From the NCBI RefSeq assembly GCF_013393945.1, contig NZ_CP040298.1:124001-188000 (forward strand): DNA of 64,000 nt. The letters run 5' to 3'. Shown here in pieces: positions 25,485-34,629 of the stretch. The stretch comes from Nostoc sp. TCL26-01. Its GTDB lineage: Bacteria > Cyanobacteriota > Cyanobacteriia > Cyanobacteriales > Nostocaceae. Every line of letters begins with the position of its first letter. Position 1 is the stretch's first letter. The notes under the pieces are model-generated. The model ran no database searches. It was not told where the DNA came from and was given only the letters and a program-made list of their open reading frames with translations. Position numbers and translations under genes: made by a program.

Positions 25485-26336
25485 GTGGGGGAACTGACTC
25501 TTAAAGCCAAACAGTTACAGAAACTGGGTTTGAAGCCAAGAACCCGGTTAAGTCCATTACTTCAAAAGTGTTGTTTAAGGCTGTCAGCTAACGAATCATA
25601 CCAAAAAGCAGAAATTGAAGTTGAGGCATTGACAGGAGTCAAAGTGGGTCACTCAACGCAACAAAAATTAGTGCTGTCACAAGATTTTCAACTACCATTT
25701 GCAAAACAAGCAGTTTCAGAAGTCAGTGTAGATGGAGGAAAAGTCCGACTCAGAGGTAAACCGAAAGCAGGCTGTTACTGGCGAGACTATAAAACCGTTC
25801 GTCTGCAAGGGATTTACTATGGTGCGTTTTTTGATGACAACCAATCATTAGTTGATTATGTCAATAGCCAACGTCTGGTTAACCCGTTAGTGTGCTTGGG
25901 GGATGGTCATGATGGCGTGTGGAATCTAGTCAAAGAGTTTGGTAAAACAGAAAATTTTGAGCGTTGGGAAATCTTGGATTGGTATCACCTCAAAGAAAAT
26001 CTCTATAAAGTTGGTGGTTCTTTAAAACGGCTTAAAGCTGCTGAAACGCTGTTATGGCAAGGTCAGATAGAAGAAACTCAAGCTTTATTTCTTCATTGCC
26101 GAGGTAAACAAGCGAAGAACTTCATTGCTTATCTTGAAAAACATCGCTCTCGTATTGTCAATTATGCCTATTACCAGGCTGAACAACTTTGTTCTATTGG
26201 TTCTGGCGCAGTTGAATCTGCTATTAAACAAATTGGTGCGAGGATTAAAATTTCTGGCGCACAGTGGAATGTTGATAGTGTTAATCACATCCTCTCTATT
26301 CGTTGTGCTTATCTCAATGGTTTATTAGCTATTTGA
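25485..26336 (+). CDS. ISKra4-family transposase (OrfB)
   Basis: The frame begins formally with GTG at 25485 but is open upstream to the T7 slip site. Typical motifs are EVSVDGGKVRLRGKPKAGCY (first acidic residue), CLGDGHDGVWNLVKEF (second), WYHLKENLYKV and CSIGSGAVESAIKQIGARIK (Glu). The copy is intact apart from the frameshift design. Its end lies 10 bp inside the terminal repeat. Confidence 0.92.
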   Translation: MGELTLKAKQLQKLGLKPRTRLSPLLQKCCLRLSANESYQKAEIEVEALTGVKVGHSTQQKLVLSQDFQLPFAKQAVSEVSVDGGKVRLRGKPKAGCYWRDYKTVRLQGIYYGAFFDDNQSLVDYVNSQRLVNPLVCLGDGHDGVWNLVKEFGKTENFERWEILDWYHLKENLYKVGGSLKRLKAAETLLWQGQIEETQALFLHCRGKQAKNFIAYLEKHRSRIVNYAYYQAEQLCSIGSGAVESAIKQIGARIKISGAQWNVDSVNHILSIRCAYLNGLLAI

Positions 26337-26426
26337 GTCTTTCTGCCAAAAGTGGATGCTCCCAAGATGAGCTAGAAACTAATCAACAATCTCCTGCTAC
26401 TGCAAAGGCTTTTGATTAGAAGAAAC

Positions 26427-26458
26427 TCGCCCGAATCAATTACTGAAAATTCGGGCGA
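26427..26458 (+). terminator. Strong hairpin after the interrupted small gene
   Basis: TCGCCCGAA (26427-26435) pairs perfectly with TTCGGGCGA (26450-26458) around a 14-nt loop, 8 bp after the restored stop at 26419. There is no T run, so a terminator or RNA-stability element are both possible. Confidence 0.45.
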
Positions 26459-26527
26459 CTGCTAGTATTCATGGACTTAACATTTTACGACAGCAATCTG
26501 ATTATTTTACACTAGAGGTTAAATATT

Positions 26528-27340
26528 GTGACGGAAATTAAACTAGGGCTTTGCAATCCACCTGAACCCATTTACTTGTACGTCAAAAATGGTGAATCAA
26601 GCGGTGAATCTTTCTTGTGGTATCACTACGATATTGAGAAAGATAAAACTATCCCTGTACAACAACGTGGGTTAACTGGTTATATTTCAGAACTGCGGCT
26701 AACCACAAAAGAATACAAGGGCAAGGACAACATCAAGTTAGATATAGTTCTCGCAGCTGATGAACTTTACGTCATCAGAACTGGCATAGAAACCAATTTT
26801 GCCAAGACGTTTTTACTAGCAGCTTCACAAGTTTACGACTTTTCCAAACCCGTGATTATGTCCGTTACTGCTGGTGAAGAAAATACAGTATTTTGCAGAC
26901 TATACGATGCAGCTACTAAAGTGAAAATCCGCAGGGAATGGAATCCAAACTCTGACTGGGCATCGCTCATTACCGAAATTCAATCTAGATTGAGTGGAAT
27001 ATCTTCATCTATTTCATTAACACCAGAACAACCACCACATCCTCAAGATTTCCGGGTGAAACAGATTCGGACTTTGTTAAATTACCCGCTTGATTTAGTC
27101 CGTGAGTATTTGCAGTTTCAAGATGTGGATCGCCCCAGCTTACTTCCTTCCGGCAAGATTGATTCTTTGGTAAAAACAATGTGTTTAGCTTGGGCATCTG
27201 ACAAGTTTGAGAATCCTAATGATGCCGAATCTGAATATCAAAAACAGGTGATTGATGCGTTGGCTAGTGGGGCTGATGAATTGGCAGCAATTCAGGGATG
27301 GATGCAGCAGTTGACAACAGCCAGGACTGGGGCAGCTTGA
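26528..27340 (+). CDS. Conserved plasmid protein, possibly OB-fold/ssDNA-binding
   Basis: The GTG start follows AGAGG. The first 130 residues are beta-rich (LRLTTKEYKGKDNIKLDIVL, ADELYVIRTGIETNFAKTFL) and read like an OB-fold protein in which a strand pattern follows a YKGK turn. The middle holds a Pro/Ser linker, and the C-terminus (about 190-270) is helical. Position between small plasmid genes and upstream of the replication protein would suit a single-stranded DNA-binding accessory. This is inference. Confidence 0.6.
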   Translation: MTEIKLGLCNPPEPIYLYVKNGESSGESFLWYHYDIEKDKTIPVQQRGLTGYISELRLTTKEYKGKDNIKLDIVLAADELYVIRTGIETNFAKTFLLAASQVYDFSKPVIMSVTAGEENTVFCRLYDAATKVKIRREWNPNSDWASLITEIQSRLSGISSSISLTPEQPPHPQDFRVKQIRTLLNYPLDLVREYLQFQDVDRPSLLPSGKIDSLVKTMCLAWASDKFENPNDAESEYQKQVIDALASGADELAAIQGWMQQLTTARTGAA

Positions 27341-27428
27341 TGAATAATTCAGGATTCATGAGTCAGACTATTTTTGAATTCTGGCTCTTGATTCTTTTCC
27401 TCTAAATCAAAGAAAAGGAAAGTTACAC

Positions 27429-27674
27429 ATGAGTAAACATTTTACTGAATCAAATAATTACTCCTGTCATCAAATTGCTAGTTTTCTTTCGCTGAATTTG
27501 TTTACTGTGCGGTTGTGGATCAACAGAGGTTGGCTCAAGGCTGATAATCGTTCTTCCAAGCATTATCAGGTGAAGATTGGGCATCTCAAACAGTTTCTAG
27601 AAAACCCTCCACATGAATCAATTCGCAATTCGCAATTCGCAATTATTAATTGTTTGTTGAGTAAGAAATTATGA
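27429..27674 (+). CDS. Small helix-turn-helix (MerR/excisionase-like) protein
   Basis: The first 55 residues contain YSCHQIASFLSLNLFTVRLW and INRGWLKADNR, the pattern of excisionase/MerR-type winged helices. The last about 20 residues come from the in-frame short repeat ATTCGCAATTCGCAATT (27628-27650) and are probably not ancestral. The stop overlaps the next ATG by 4 bp (ATGA), so the two are coupled. Confidence 0.65.
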   Translation: MSKHFTESNNYSCHQIASFLSLNLFTVRLWINRGWLKADNRSSKHYQVKIGHLKQFLENPPHESIRNSQFAIINCLLSKKL

Positions 27675-28129
27675 CAGAACAAATCACAGATTTAGAAAGA
27701 TGTTGGTATTTATCGCCGCCCTGGGGTCAAAACATCCCACCTGTTGAAGTCAATGTATTAGAAAAAGTTTACCTCAAGACCAACAGAACATTTGGCTACT
27801 GCTTAGGGGTGCAGTGGTATGGCGACTGCTGGAATTACGTTATCGAAGTCAAAAATGATTTCATTTATGCAACAAAACATCAGATTATCGGCACTGGTCA
27901 AATACAACCCAAAACTGTGAAAAAGTCTGCTTTCGTTTTGGGAGAACGTGTGCTGTTGTGTTTCCCCAATCACGGCACAAAGCAAAGGTTGATTTTGGGG
28001 ATTGAGCTAATCGAAAAGTCTTGGTTCTATTTGGTCGAGTTGGCATTACCTACTTTTGAACAATCACTTATCACGAGCAATCGGTTTTCTTTGGTACGAG
28101 AAGAAGATTTGGTGCGTGTGAATGTCTAA
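27671..28129 (+). CDS. DUF1392 family protein
   Basis: This 152-residue protein matches the cyanobacterial DUF1392 family as I remember it. It starts near CWYLSPPWGQNIPPVEVNVL, then NRTFGYCLGVQWYGDCWNYV, FVLGERVLLCF and QRLILGIELIEKSWFYLVEL. Its length equals the family's. The family is known almost only from Nostoc-type cyanobacteria and has no established function. It is translationally coupled to the HTH gene upstream. Confidence 0.85.
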   Translation: MTEQITDLERCWYLSPPWGQNIPPVEVNVLEKVYLKTNRTFGYCLGVQWYGDCWNYVIEVKNDFIYATKHQIIGTGQIQPKTVKKSAFVLGERVLLCFPNHGTKQRLILGIELIEKSWFYLVELALPTFEQSLITSNRFSLVREEDLVRVNV

Positions 28130-28169
28130 GCAATTACCAACAGTTTGAACAATAACGGGAGAATTAATC

Positions 28170-28907
28170 ATGTTGACACATTTATGGCGAGACTCTGAAA
28201 TCAACCAGATGCCTCAAGATGTCGAGATAAATAAATACAGCATTCCCAAAGGTTATGTGAATGCAACGCAAATGTGCCATGCCAACAATAAATTTTGGGG
28301 ACATTACAAAGAAAGAAAGTCTACAAAAGCTTATTGGATAGCACTTTCAAACGACATCGGAATTCCGATATCGTCTTTAATCATTGAAATTGATGGCTAT
28401 GGCAATTCTCAAGGAACTTGGGTTCATCCAGAAATAGTGATTGATTTGGCGCAGTGGGTATCTGTTGAGTTTCGCTTGTGGGCCAACCGAACTCTGATGA
28501 AAGTGATGACAGTCCAAGAAACTGTACAGCAGCAATCTATGACCCAAATCCAGTTACTCGCTGCAATTGCACAACAAATGGCCGAACTTGAACAACGTTT
28601 AATTCAACAGCAACCACAGCAAGCCGAAATCTTGCGCCGACTCAAAGATGTCGAAATCGAACAAGACAGGTTCAACACACCCTGCGGTCATAAATACAGC
28701 ATTGTCGGTTTTGCTAATTTACAGGGGTTGGAAATCTCAGTCAAAGAAGCAGGTGCTAAAGGACGAAAAGCCAGCGCATTGTGCCGTAAACAGGGTATCG
28801 AAATCGAACGCATTCATGACCCCAGGTTTGGCAGAGTTGGCTTGTATCCCGAAAGTATTTTGATTGAGGTTTTTTCTAGTAATTCCAGAGATAAAGCGAT
28901 CGCCTAG
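28170..28907 (+). CDS. KilA-N domain protein
   Basis: The ATG has CGGGAG upstream. Residues about 20-115 form a KilA-N domain: KGYVNATQMCHANNKFWGHY, KAYWIALSNDIGIP, then QGTWVHPEIVIDLAQWVS and EFRLWANRTL. A Gln-rich coiled coil follows (about 118-165), and a C-terminal domain with EISVKEAGAKGRKASALCRK closes the protein. KilA-N proteins are DNA-binding proteins of phages and plasmids, often regulators. The gene ends the run of accessory genes before the replication region. Confidence 0.88.
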   Translation: MLTHLWRDSEINQMPQDVEINKYSIPKGYVNATQMCHANNKFWGHYKERKSTKAYWIALSNDIGIPISSLIIEIDGYGNSQGTWVHPEIVIDLAQWVSVEFRLWANRTLMKVMTVQETVQQQSMTQIQLLAAIAQQMAELEQRLIQQQPQQAEILRRLKDVEIEQDRFNTPCGHKYSIVGFANLQGLEISVKEAGAKGRKASALCRKQGIEIERIHDPRFGRVGLYPESILIEVFSSNSRDKAIA

Positions 28908-29194
28908 TACAGGACAGAACGATCGCTCGTCAATGGCAATTGCTTCAGCATTCATTTGTTAATGTAACAGTTTATCTTTACAAAACTTAAGAATTGGCGA
29001 GATGGCTGCATTTGCTAGTCAAAAAGTAAAAAGCAACCGTACACAAAAGAGCCACGATTGCAGGAGGAAAATAGGTTGTTTAATTCTTCACGATTGTCAA
29101 CAAAATTCCGCATTCTTTTCAAAAACTGAAACAACTGACTTCACACATAACTGCGATCTTCTCAAATTCCCTCACTCATCAGGAGAACCATTCG

Positions 29195-29257
29195 ATGTCA
29201 AACATTCAAGAAAACATTAACCAGTTAGAAAAAATCAACAGCGCTGCGATCGCATGA
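29195..29257 (+). CDS. Tiny ORF with good ribosome site
   Basis: AGGAGAACCATTCG precedes an ATG at 29195. The frame encodes MSNIQENINQLEKINSAAIA and stops. It may be the truncated start of a lost gene, a leader peptide, or nothing; the strong Shine-Dalgarno sequence is the only support. Confidence 0.3.
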   Translation: MSNIQENINQLEKINSAAIA

Positions 29258-29365
29258 GTTTTAACCCAATTTTCCAGAATGGTGTAAAGTATTCCTACTT
29301 TAGTTCAAATGTACTATTAACTCGGATTTAGTTTTTTAACCAGTGTCTATTTTTCAGCATTTCAA

Positions 29366-29387
29366 AGCGGTATGACCACATACCGCT
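29366..29387. promoter_or_regulatory. Perfect palindrome upstream of the replication gene
   Basis: AGCGGTATG, a 4-nt spacer ACCA and CATACCGCT form 9-bp perfect arms, ending 30 bp before the ATG at 29418. It could be an operator for the replication protein or a partner, or a leader hairpin limiting its translation. Confidence 0.55.
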
Positions 29388-29417
29388 AACTTTTCCGTGC
29401 GTCTATCGAAGGAAATT

Positions 29418-32400
29418 ATGAATCTCGAACCACATCACTTAAAAGAATGGCTCAGTAGTGGCGTTGACGAAGACATCATCACGCTAAACGTGCGATCGCT
29501 CGTCGGCACAACACCCTATGATTACCTTTTGTACAGCGATAAAATCTCCCGTCGCAACGATGGACGGTTGCGGGACAGGGACTTGAAGAAATACCAACAC
29601 ATTGAACACGGCGGTTGGTGGTGCAGTGGTGTTGACCCCTTGGCTGACTATATTTTAATGATGTGGGGCTGTTTCAAACCAGACCATCCCCGCCGCGACA
29701 AACAGAAAATCCACAAGTTCATTAAATATGAGCATCCTTACAGGGAACAAACACGCGCATTTTTCCTACAAGTAAGTCGCCATATTTGGGTAAAAGTCTC
29801 GAATCGTTGCGGTATCCCTATTACAGAAGAAGACCTGCAACATCCTGGTGGCTTTTGGCACTGGGTTTGGAAAAACAATGTGCCAGTCGTGATCGTAGAG
29901 GGAGCTAAGAAAGCTGCTTGTTTACTCAGTGCTGGTTATGCAGCGATCGCTATCCCCGGTGTTAACGCTGGTTACCGCAATCCCTCTGATGAATACGGTA
30001 CTGCCATTGGTAAACCATCTCTCATCCCTGATTTGAAACATTTCGCAACAAAGGGCAGACAAATCAACATCTGCTTTGACCACGATACTAAACCCGAAAC
30101 CGTCCAGCGAGTGCGAACTGCAATTAGTCGTATGGGGCGATTGCTGGTTGCAGAAGGTTGTCAGCTGCGAGTGATTGACCTACCAGGACAAGAAAAAGGT
30201 GTTGATGATTTTGTCGTTGCCCAAGGACAAGATGCTTTTCACGCACTCTACAACACCGCCGAAACATTGGAACTGTGGGAGATTAAGCTGTTTACTTTGT
30301 TGACCTATCCCCCATCCATCGCACTTAACCAAAGATTCCTCGGTCAGTTGATTGTACCCGAAGACGAAAAACTGATTGTCCTCAAAGCTCCCAAAGGCAC
30401 TGGTAAAACCGAATGGCTGTCTCAGGAAGTCGCTAAAGCACATGACCAGGGAAGGCGGGTCTTAATTATCACTCATCGTATTCAATTAGGTGAAGCTTTG
30501 TGCGATCGCTTCGGGGTCAACTATGTCACGGAAATGTATCATTCCGAAACCAAAGATTTCTTAGGCTATGGCGTGTGTGTAGATTCGTTACATCAAGAAA
30601 GCCAAGCTAGATTTAATCCCAACGACTGGACTAATGATATTGTGATCGTTGACGAGTGCGATCAAGTTTTCTGGCATCTACTCAACTCTGGGACAGAAGT
30701 ACAAAAGCGCCGGGTTTCCATTCTTAAAAACCTCAAGCAGCTGATCCAAAATGTCTTGGGTAGTGAGCATGGGAAGATTTATTTCTCTTCTGCGGACGTG
30801 TCAGATACCGATGTCAAGTACGTTCTAACTCTTGCGGGAGAATATCGGGTTAACCCGTTTGTGATCGTAAATAATTATCAGCCCAATTCTGGCAATTGTT
30901 ACAACTACTCTGGCAGTAACCCGAAGAATCTCATTGCCGCACTGGACAAAGCCATCAATAAAGGAGGGCATTATTTACTCTGTTGTTCTGCTCAAAAAGC
31001 CAAGTCTAAATGGGGAACACAGGTTCTAGAAGAACGCTTTCGGCGCAAATTCCCCCACCTGCGAATTTTGAGAATTGATAGTGATTCCGTATCTGAACCC
31101 AATCATCCAGCTTTCGGGTGTATCGCTCACCTCAACGAAATTCTCACACAGTACGATTTGGTTATCGCCTCTCCAAGTCTAGAAACTGGCGTGTCGATTG
31201 ACATCAAGGGACATTTTGATTCAGTGTGGGGGATATTTCAGGGAGTGCAGCCTGTTAATTCTGTACGGCAGATGTTAGCCAGACTCAGAGAGACTGTTGA
31301 CCGCCATATTTGGGTGAGAGAGTGGGGTATGGGGAATGTGGGCAATGGCTCTACATCTGTAGGTGGATTGCTCAGGAGTCAACACGTTGCGACTCAGGCT
31401 AACATCGCCCTGTTGTCGGCTGCTGATAATGATGATTACAGCTTTATTGACCAGAATTTCCAGCCAGAATCATTACAAACTTGGGGTAAACGGGCTTGTG
31501 TGATCAACGTCGAGATGCGCTGCTATCGGGAGTCTGTACTTCGGGGATTGGTGGCGGATGGCTATACTATTAGGGATGCAGCCGATGCTGATGATGATGA
31601 AGGTGGGGCAGTAATAGAGTCCGTTAAAGCCGCATCTGTTGAATTGTATGCTACAGAATGTCAGGCGATCGCCCAATCTGAGGAACTGTCTGAAACCGAA
31701 CTCAAGAAGCTGCAAGACAAACGTGCTAAAACAAAGACCGAACGACATCAACAACGTAAAGCTGAATTGTCCCGTCGCTATGAAGTTGATGTTACGCCTG
31801 ATTTGGTAGAGAAGGATGATGACGGCTGGTATCCTCAATTGCGGATGCACTACTATCTGACTATGGGGCGGGAGTTTCTCACAAAACGTGATGCTAAACG
31901 TGCTAAGACGCAAGCTGAAGCTGGAGAGAATGCTATTTGGAAACCTGATTTTAACAAGGGGCAGATATTACCTGCTGTGTTGTTACTGGAAAATCTCAAT
32001 CTGTTGCAGTTTCTTACACCAGATGTTCAGTTACGTGGCAGTGACGAGAAGATGCTGAAGTTTAAAGCAAAAGCTGTAGAGAATCGCTATGTCATCAAGA
32101 ATTACTTGAATGTGAGTGTTTCAGAAAAACTGACTCCTGTAGCGATCGCACAGAAATTATTAGACAAGATTGATCTGCGGCTGTCTTATGTGGGGCGGTT
32201 GGGGCCAAGGGAGAAACGGGAGAGTGTCTATAAGTTTGTTGCGCCTGATGACCAGCGTGATTCAATTTTCGGGCAATGGCTTAATCGAGATGAAGCATTT
32301 TCTTGTGAGTCGGTGTCAGTCACTCATAATATAGATTTAACAACACCAATGACTGACACACCTAATACTCCCCAACAATTAAATGAAGCTGCTCTTGGCT

Positions 32401-32603
32401 GGAAAGGTGTGAAACTGAGGTTGCAGCAGGGTTTGGAAAACGCTGGTCGGTTCTATACTGAGCTTATCTCTCAAGTTGGCGAGGCTGTTGGTGTTGCTGA
32501 TGGGGAGCCGTTTTGGAATGGGTATCTAGGGCAGTGGCAGGTGGCTGTTAGCTTTGCCAACGGGTGTAAGTCTGTGGTGTACGATTGGTTGGTGGTGGTG
32601 TAG
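29418..32603 (+). CDS. CyRepA1-type plasmid replication protein (DUF3854 primase-like plus SF2 helicase)
   Basis: I choose the ATG at 29418 because AAGGAA stands 5-6 bp upstream; the frame is open to a GTG at 29397. Residues about 30-270 are a DUF3854 domain with Toprim-like features: SDKISRRNDGRLRDRD, EHGGWWCSGVDP, then VIVEGAKKAACLLSAGYAAI and INICFDHDTK. A P-loop APKGTGKTEWL lies at about 324-334 and Walker B IVIVDECDQVF near 409-419, followed by helicase motifs (YFSSADVS, LETGVSID, QMLARLRE). This architecture is that of the cyanobacterial replication proteins called CyRepA1, so it is the predicted initiator of the plasmid. The same DUF3854 domain recurs at the C-terminus of the relaxase (from about 63290). 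Confidence 0.85.
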   Translation: MNLEPHHLKEWLSSGVDEDIITLNVRSLVGTTPYDYLLYSDKISRRNDGRLRDRDLKKYQHIEHGGWWCSGVDPLADYILMMWGCFKPDHPRRDKQKIHKFIKYEHPYREQTRAFFLQVSRHIWVKVSNRCGIPITEEDLQHPGGFWHWVWKNNVPVVIVEGAKKAACLLSAGYAAIAIPGVNAGYRNPSDEYGTAIGKPSLIPDLKHFATKGRQINICFDHDTKPETVQRVRTAISRMGRLLVAEGCQLRVIDLPGQEKGVDDFVVAQGQDAFHALYNTAETLELWEIKLFTLLTYPPSIALNQRFLGQLIVPEDEKLIVLKAPKGTGKTEWLSQEVAKAHDQGRRVLIITHRIQLGEALCDRFGVNYVTEMYHSETKDFLGYGVCVDSLHQESQARFNPNDWTNDIVIVDECDQVFWHLLNSGTEVQKRRVSILKNLKQLIQNVLGSEHGKIYFSSADVSDTDVKYVLTLAGEYRVNPFVIVNNYQPNSGNCYNYSGSNPKNLIAALDKAINKGGHYLLCCSAQKAKSKWGTQVLEERFRRKFPHLRILRIDSDSVSEPNHPAFGCIAHLNEILTQYDLVIASPSLETGVSIDIKGHFDSVWGIFQGVQPVNSVRQMLARLRETVDRHIWVREWGMGNVGNGSTSVGGLLRSQHVATQANIALLSAADNDDYSFIDQNFQPESLQTWGKRACVINVEMRCYRESVLRGLVADGYTIRDAADADDDEGGAVIESVKAASVELYATECQAIAQSEELSETELKKLQDKRAKTKTERHQQRKAELSRRYEVDVTPDLVEKDDDGWYPQLRMHYYLTMGREFLTKRDAKRAKTQAEAGENAIWKPDFNKGQILPAVLLLENLNLLQFLTPDVQLRGSDEKMLKFKAKAVENRYVIKNYLNVSVSEKLTPVAIAQKLLDKIDLRLSYVGRLGPREKRESVYKFVAPDDQRDSIFGQWLNRDEAFSCESVSVTHNIDLTTPMTDTPNTPQQLNEAALGWKGVKLRLQQGLENAGRFYTELISQVGEAVGVADGEPFWNGYLGQWQVAVSFANGCKSVVYDWLVVV

Positions 32604-32621
32604 GTCAAAACGCCGATATTC

Positions 32622-33053
32622 TTATGGCGGTGGATGCAGACCCGCCGAGGTTAGAAGACGACGCAAGTTAACGACTCCAACTCGATTCAATTGCAGAGCT
32701 TCTACTGTTGCTCGACCCCAGGAAGTTTTACCAATAACCTGGGTAAAATCATCGTTCCAGCTAAAATGCTCTGACCACATCTGCTGACGAGGATGAAACA
32801 GCGCCACCTCTTGTTGGGTTTCTGGATCACAATGACTGGTTTTGGTATACTTTCGACCATTACAACCAAAACATGACCAAGCTAAATTTTCTGCGCTAGT
32901 TTTTCCACCTGCCTGACGGGGTTTGATGTGTTCTACTGTGAAACTGTCAGGAGAAAATTCTTCTGGGCATCGGCAATATTCACAAAAATTTTTGGCTCTG
33001 TTGGCTACTGTCCGTCTTAGTCTAGCAGATACTCGTTCAAATTCAGGTGGCAT
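32622..33053 (-). CDS. HNH endonuclease
   Basis: The 143-residue protein has an HNH/zinc-finger core CEYCRCPEEFSP ... FTVEHIKPRQAGGKTSAENL and AWSCFGCNGRKY, with the two CxxC pairs and the EH...N...N arrangement of the McrA-like HNH nucleases common in cyanobacteria. Its start overlaps the end of the gene at 33043 by 11 bp, so the two are coupled. The pair stands between the replication gene 3' end and a relic of that same 3' end. Confidence 0.88.
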   Translation of the reverse strand: MPPEFERVSARLRRTVANRAKNFCEYCRCPEEFSPDSFTVEHIKPRQAGGKTSAENLAWSCFGCNGRKYTKTSHCDPETQQEVALFHPRQQMWSEHFSWNDDFTQVIGKTSWGRATVEALQLNRVGVVNLRRLLTSAGLHPPP

Positions 33054-33438
33054 GGAATAACTCAGACTCCGACAGAAATTGAAGATTCAAGGTCAGCAAG
33101 TCTATATTCCTTAGCTTTGCTAACTCCATAAGAGCTTGCAGGCGTTCTACCCTCCACTGTTCTAGCCTATCCTCATACTGGAGCAATTCTTCATGTTCGA
33201 TGTCAGTGAGTTGGCCCCACTCACAACGCGCGCGTAATTCCTTTAATCGTTTTTGCTCATCAGGAGTCAGGCGACGTTCGATGACTTCAAGCAGGGCTAC
33301 CTCAATCGGATTGGATGCAGCTCGCACTGGAGGTTCAGACAAAAATTCTAATAATTGAACTACAGCAGTTAACCTCTCTTCTGACAACTGCTCAATCAGT
33401 TTGATCGCTCTTGTGCGAATATCAGTTACTGGGGTCAT
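33043..33438 (-). CDS. Helical partner protein of the HNH nuclease
   Basis: The 131-residue, charged, helical protein starts MTPVTDIRTRAIKLIEQLSE. It contains PDEQKRLKELRARCEWGQLT, and its sequence suggests two long helices. It is translated just before the HNH protein with overlapping genes. Such pairs recur in cyanobacteria; an inhibitor or chaperone for the nuclease is possible, but no family function is known to me. Confidence 0.7.
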   Translation of the reverse strand: MTPVTDIRTRAIKLIEQLSEERLTAVVQLLEFLSEPPVRAASNPIEVALLEVIERRLTPDEQKRLKELRARCEWGQLTDIEHEELLQYEDRLEQWRVERLQALMELAKLRNIDLLTLNLQFLSESELFHAT

Positions 33439-33576
33439 GGAAAATCATGCAAGTCTATCTCTAATCAGATTGTACTCAGACCGAGCGGGTTTTTCGATAA
33501 ATATTTCACATTCATCACTGATATTCAATTACACAAAATTCCTGAAACAGTTACCCAGGTCTAAAATACCAACCTG

Positions 33577-33787
33577 CAAGGATGGAACGGGCTGAAGCTG
33601 AAAATGCACCTTGGGCTAGATAGCGCGGATCAGTTCTATACTCTCGCTTGTTTCCAAAGTCGGCGATGCTGTTGGCGTGGCTGATGGTGAGCCGTTTTGG
33701 AATGACTATCTGGGAAACTGGATGGTCTGGGTTAATTTTGCCCAGGGGTGTAAGTGTGTGGTGTGCGATTGGTTTTTTGCGGTGTAG
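33577..33787 (+). pseudogene. Relic of the 3' end of a CyRepA1-type gene
   Basis: The DNA encodes QGWNGLKLKMHLGLDSADQF and YTL, aligning with LGWKGVKLRLQQGLENAGRF and YTE of the replication protein. After a one-base frameshift it continues with VGVADGEPFWNDYLGNW ... CDWFFAV and a TAG at 33785-33787. It is clearly diverged from the copy ending at 32603, so the duplication is old or came from another plasmid. Confidence 0.85.
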
Positions 33788-33819
33788 ATCAATAAAGCTT
33801 TGGTAAAGAGTTGAGTAAT

Positions 33820-34407
33820 TCAAGCTTCAGATTTCGTCTCACCAGCTTTTCTAGAGAAAGCAATTGCACCAACTCCAAACAATATACCTACTAGGGAATT
33901 GGGTTCGGGTACTGATATAGATGAAGAACTCAGGGTAATATTGGCAGCAGAATCTTGATAGATGTATGTTCCTGCCCTTCCCACTTCACCCGTCAAGGTA
34001 ATTTGCGAGCCGGAGATTCTTTCTAAGGTATATCTAGGAGCATCAAAAGCAATACCAAAATCAATCACTAAACTCCAATTGAACCCAGAATCAAGCTCAA
34101 AATCGACATCCGGGGTTAAGTTACTGCCATTACTAGAGCCTCTCTTCAAATTCAGGTCTAGATTGTTGACGGATAGCTCCCAATCGCTCAAAGTCCCGTC
34201 CTTTGAATAAACCACAAATCCCGAATATTCGCTCTCTTCTGGCAAAAAGTTCGTAAGGAATGGGGTAGTAGCATCGACTAAGGTAAAATCGCCGGAAAAT
34301 TCTTGTCTAGTGAGAATAGCTCCCAGCACAGGAGTAGTATGAAATACACTTGCAACTACCAAACCAATCACGGCGACGCTAACTTTGGGGAGTCGAACTT
34401 GATTCAT
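33820..34407 (-). CDS. PEP-CTERM sorting-signal protein
   Basis: The 195-residue exported protein has a signal peptide with hydrophobic core VSVAVIGLVVASVF and likely cleavage after PVLGA. The C-terminal sorting signal is VPEPNSLVGILFGVGAIAFS followed by Arg-Lys. The mature part is beta-rich and acidic. PEP-CTERM proteins are handled by exosortase and go to the cell surface or extracellular matrix. No exosortase is present here. Its own role is unknown. Confidence 0.88.
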   Translation of the reverse strand: MNQVRLPKVSVAVIGLVVASVFHTTPVLGAILTRQEFSGDFTLVDATTPFLTNFLPEESEYSGFVVYSKDGTLSDWELSVNNLDLNLKRGSSNGSNLTPDVDFELDSGFNWSLVIDFGIAFDAPRYTLERISGSQITLTGEVGRAGTYIYQDSAANITLSSSSISVPEPNSLVGILFGVGAIAFSRKAGETKSEA

Positions 34408-34629
34408 GGAAGGGGTATGCTATTTAAAATTTCTCAACAGATGGTATCACATCCAACACAACTTCCGATACATTCGGCGTATTCCTGCTCTTATGTGCTT
34501 TAAGCAAGGTAAGTTGACCAAAACAATAGTCGGTTATACTCGATACTTACTGCTCCAGAAGTAATAGGGTGAGATTTTTATAGTATTTCTGTACTATACA
34601 AGAAATTATGGACAATAGCGATCGCCCCA

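Larger units (their letters stand above)
25191..26363 (+). mobile_element. ISKra4-family insertion sequence, copy 1
   Basis: Perfect 18-bp terminal repeats GGGAGCATCCACTTTTGG (25191-25208, inverted at 26346-26363) bound 1173 bp. The 9-bp sequence AAGATGAGC stands on both sides (25182-25190 and 26364-26372), a clear target duplication. It encodes OrfA and OrfB in -1 relation. A nearly identical copy in the opposite direction lies at 38640-39813. Confidence 0.95.
28908..29417. other. Region upstream of the replication gene (candidate origin)
   Basis: This region of about 510 bp is without a substantial gene. It holds a tiny ORF at 29195-29257 and a perfect palindrome at 29366-29387 (both listed separately). 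The A/T-rich part 29260-29340 directly upstream of the replication gene is where an origin or its operator would be expected. No iteron array was visible by eye. Confidence 0.4.
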
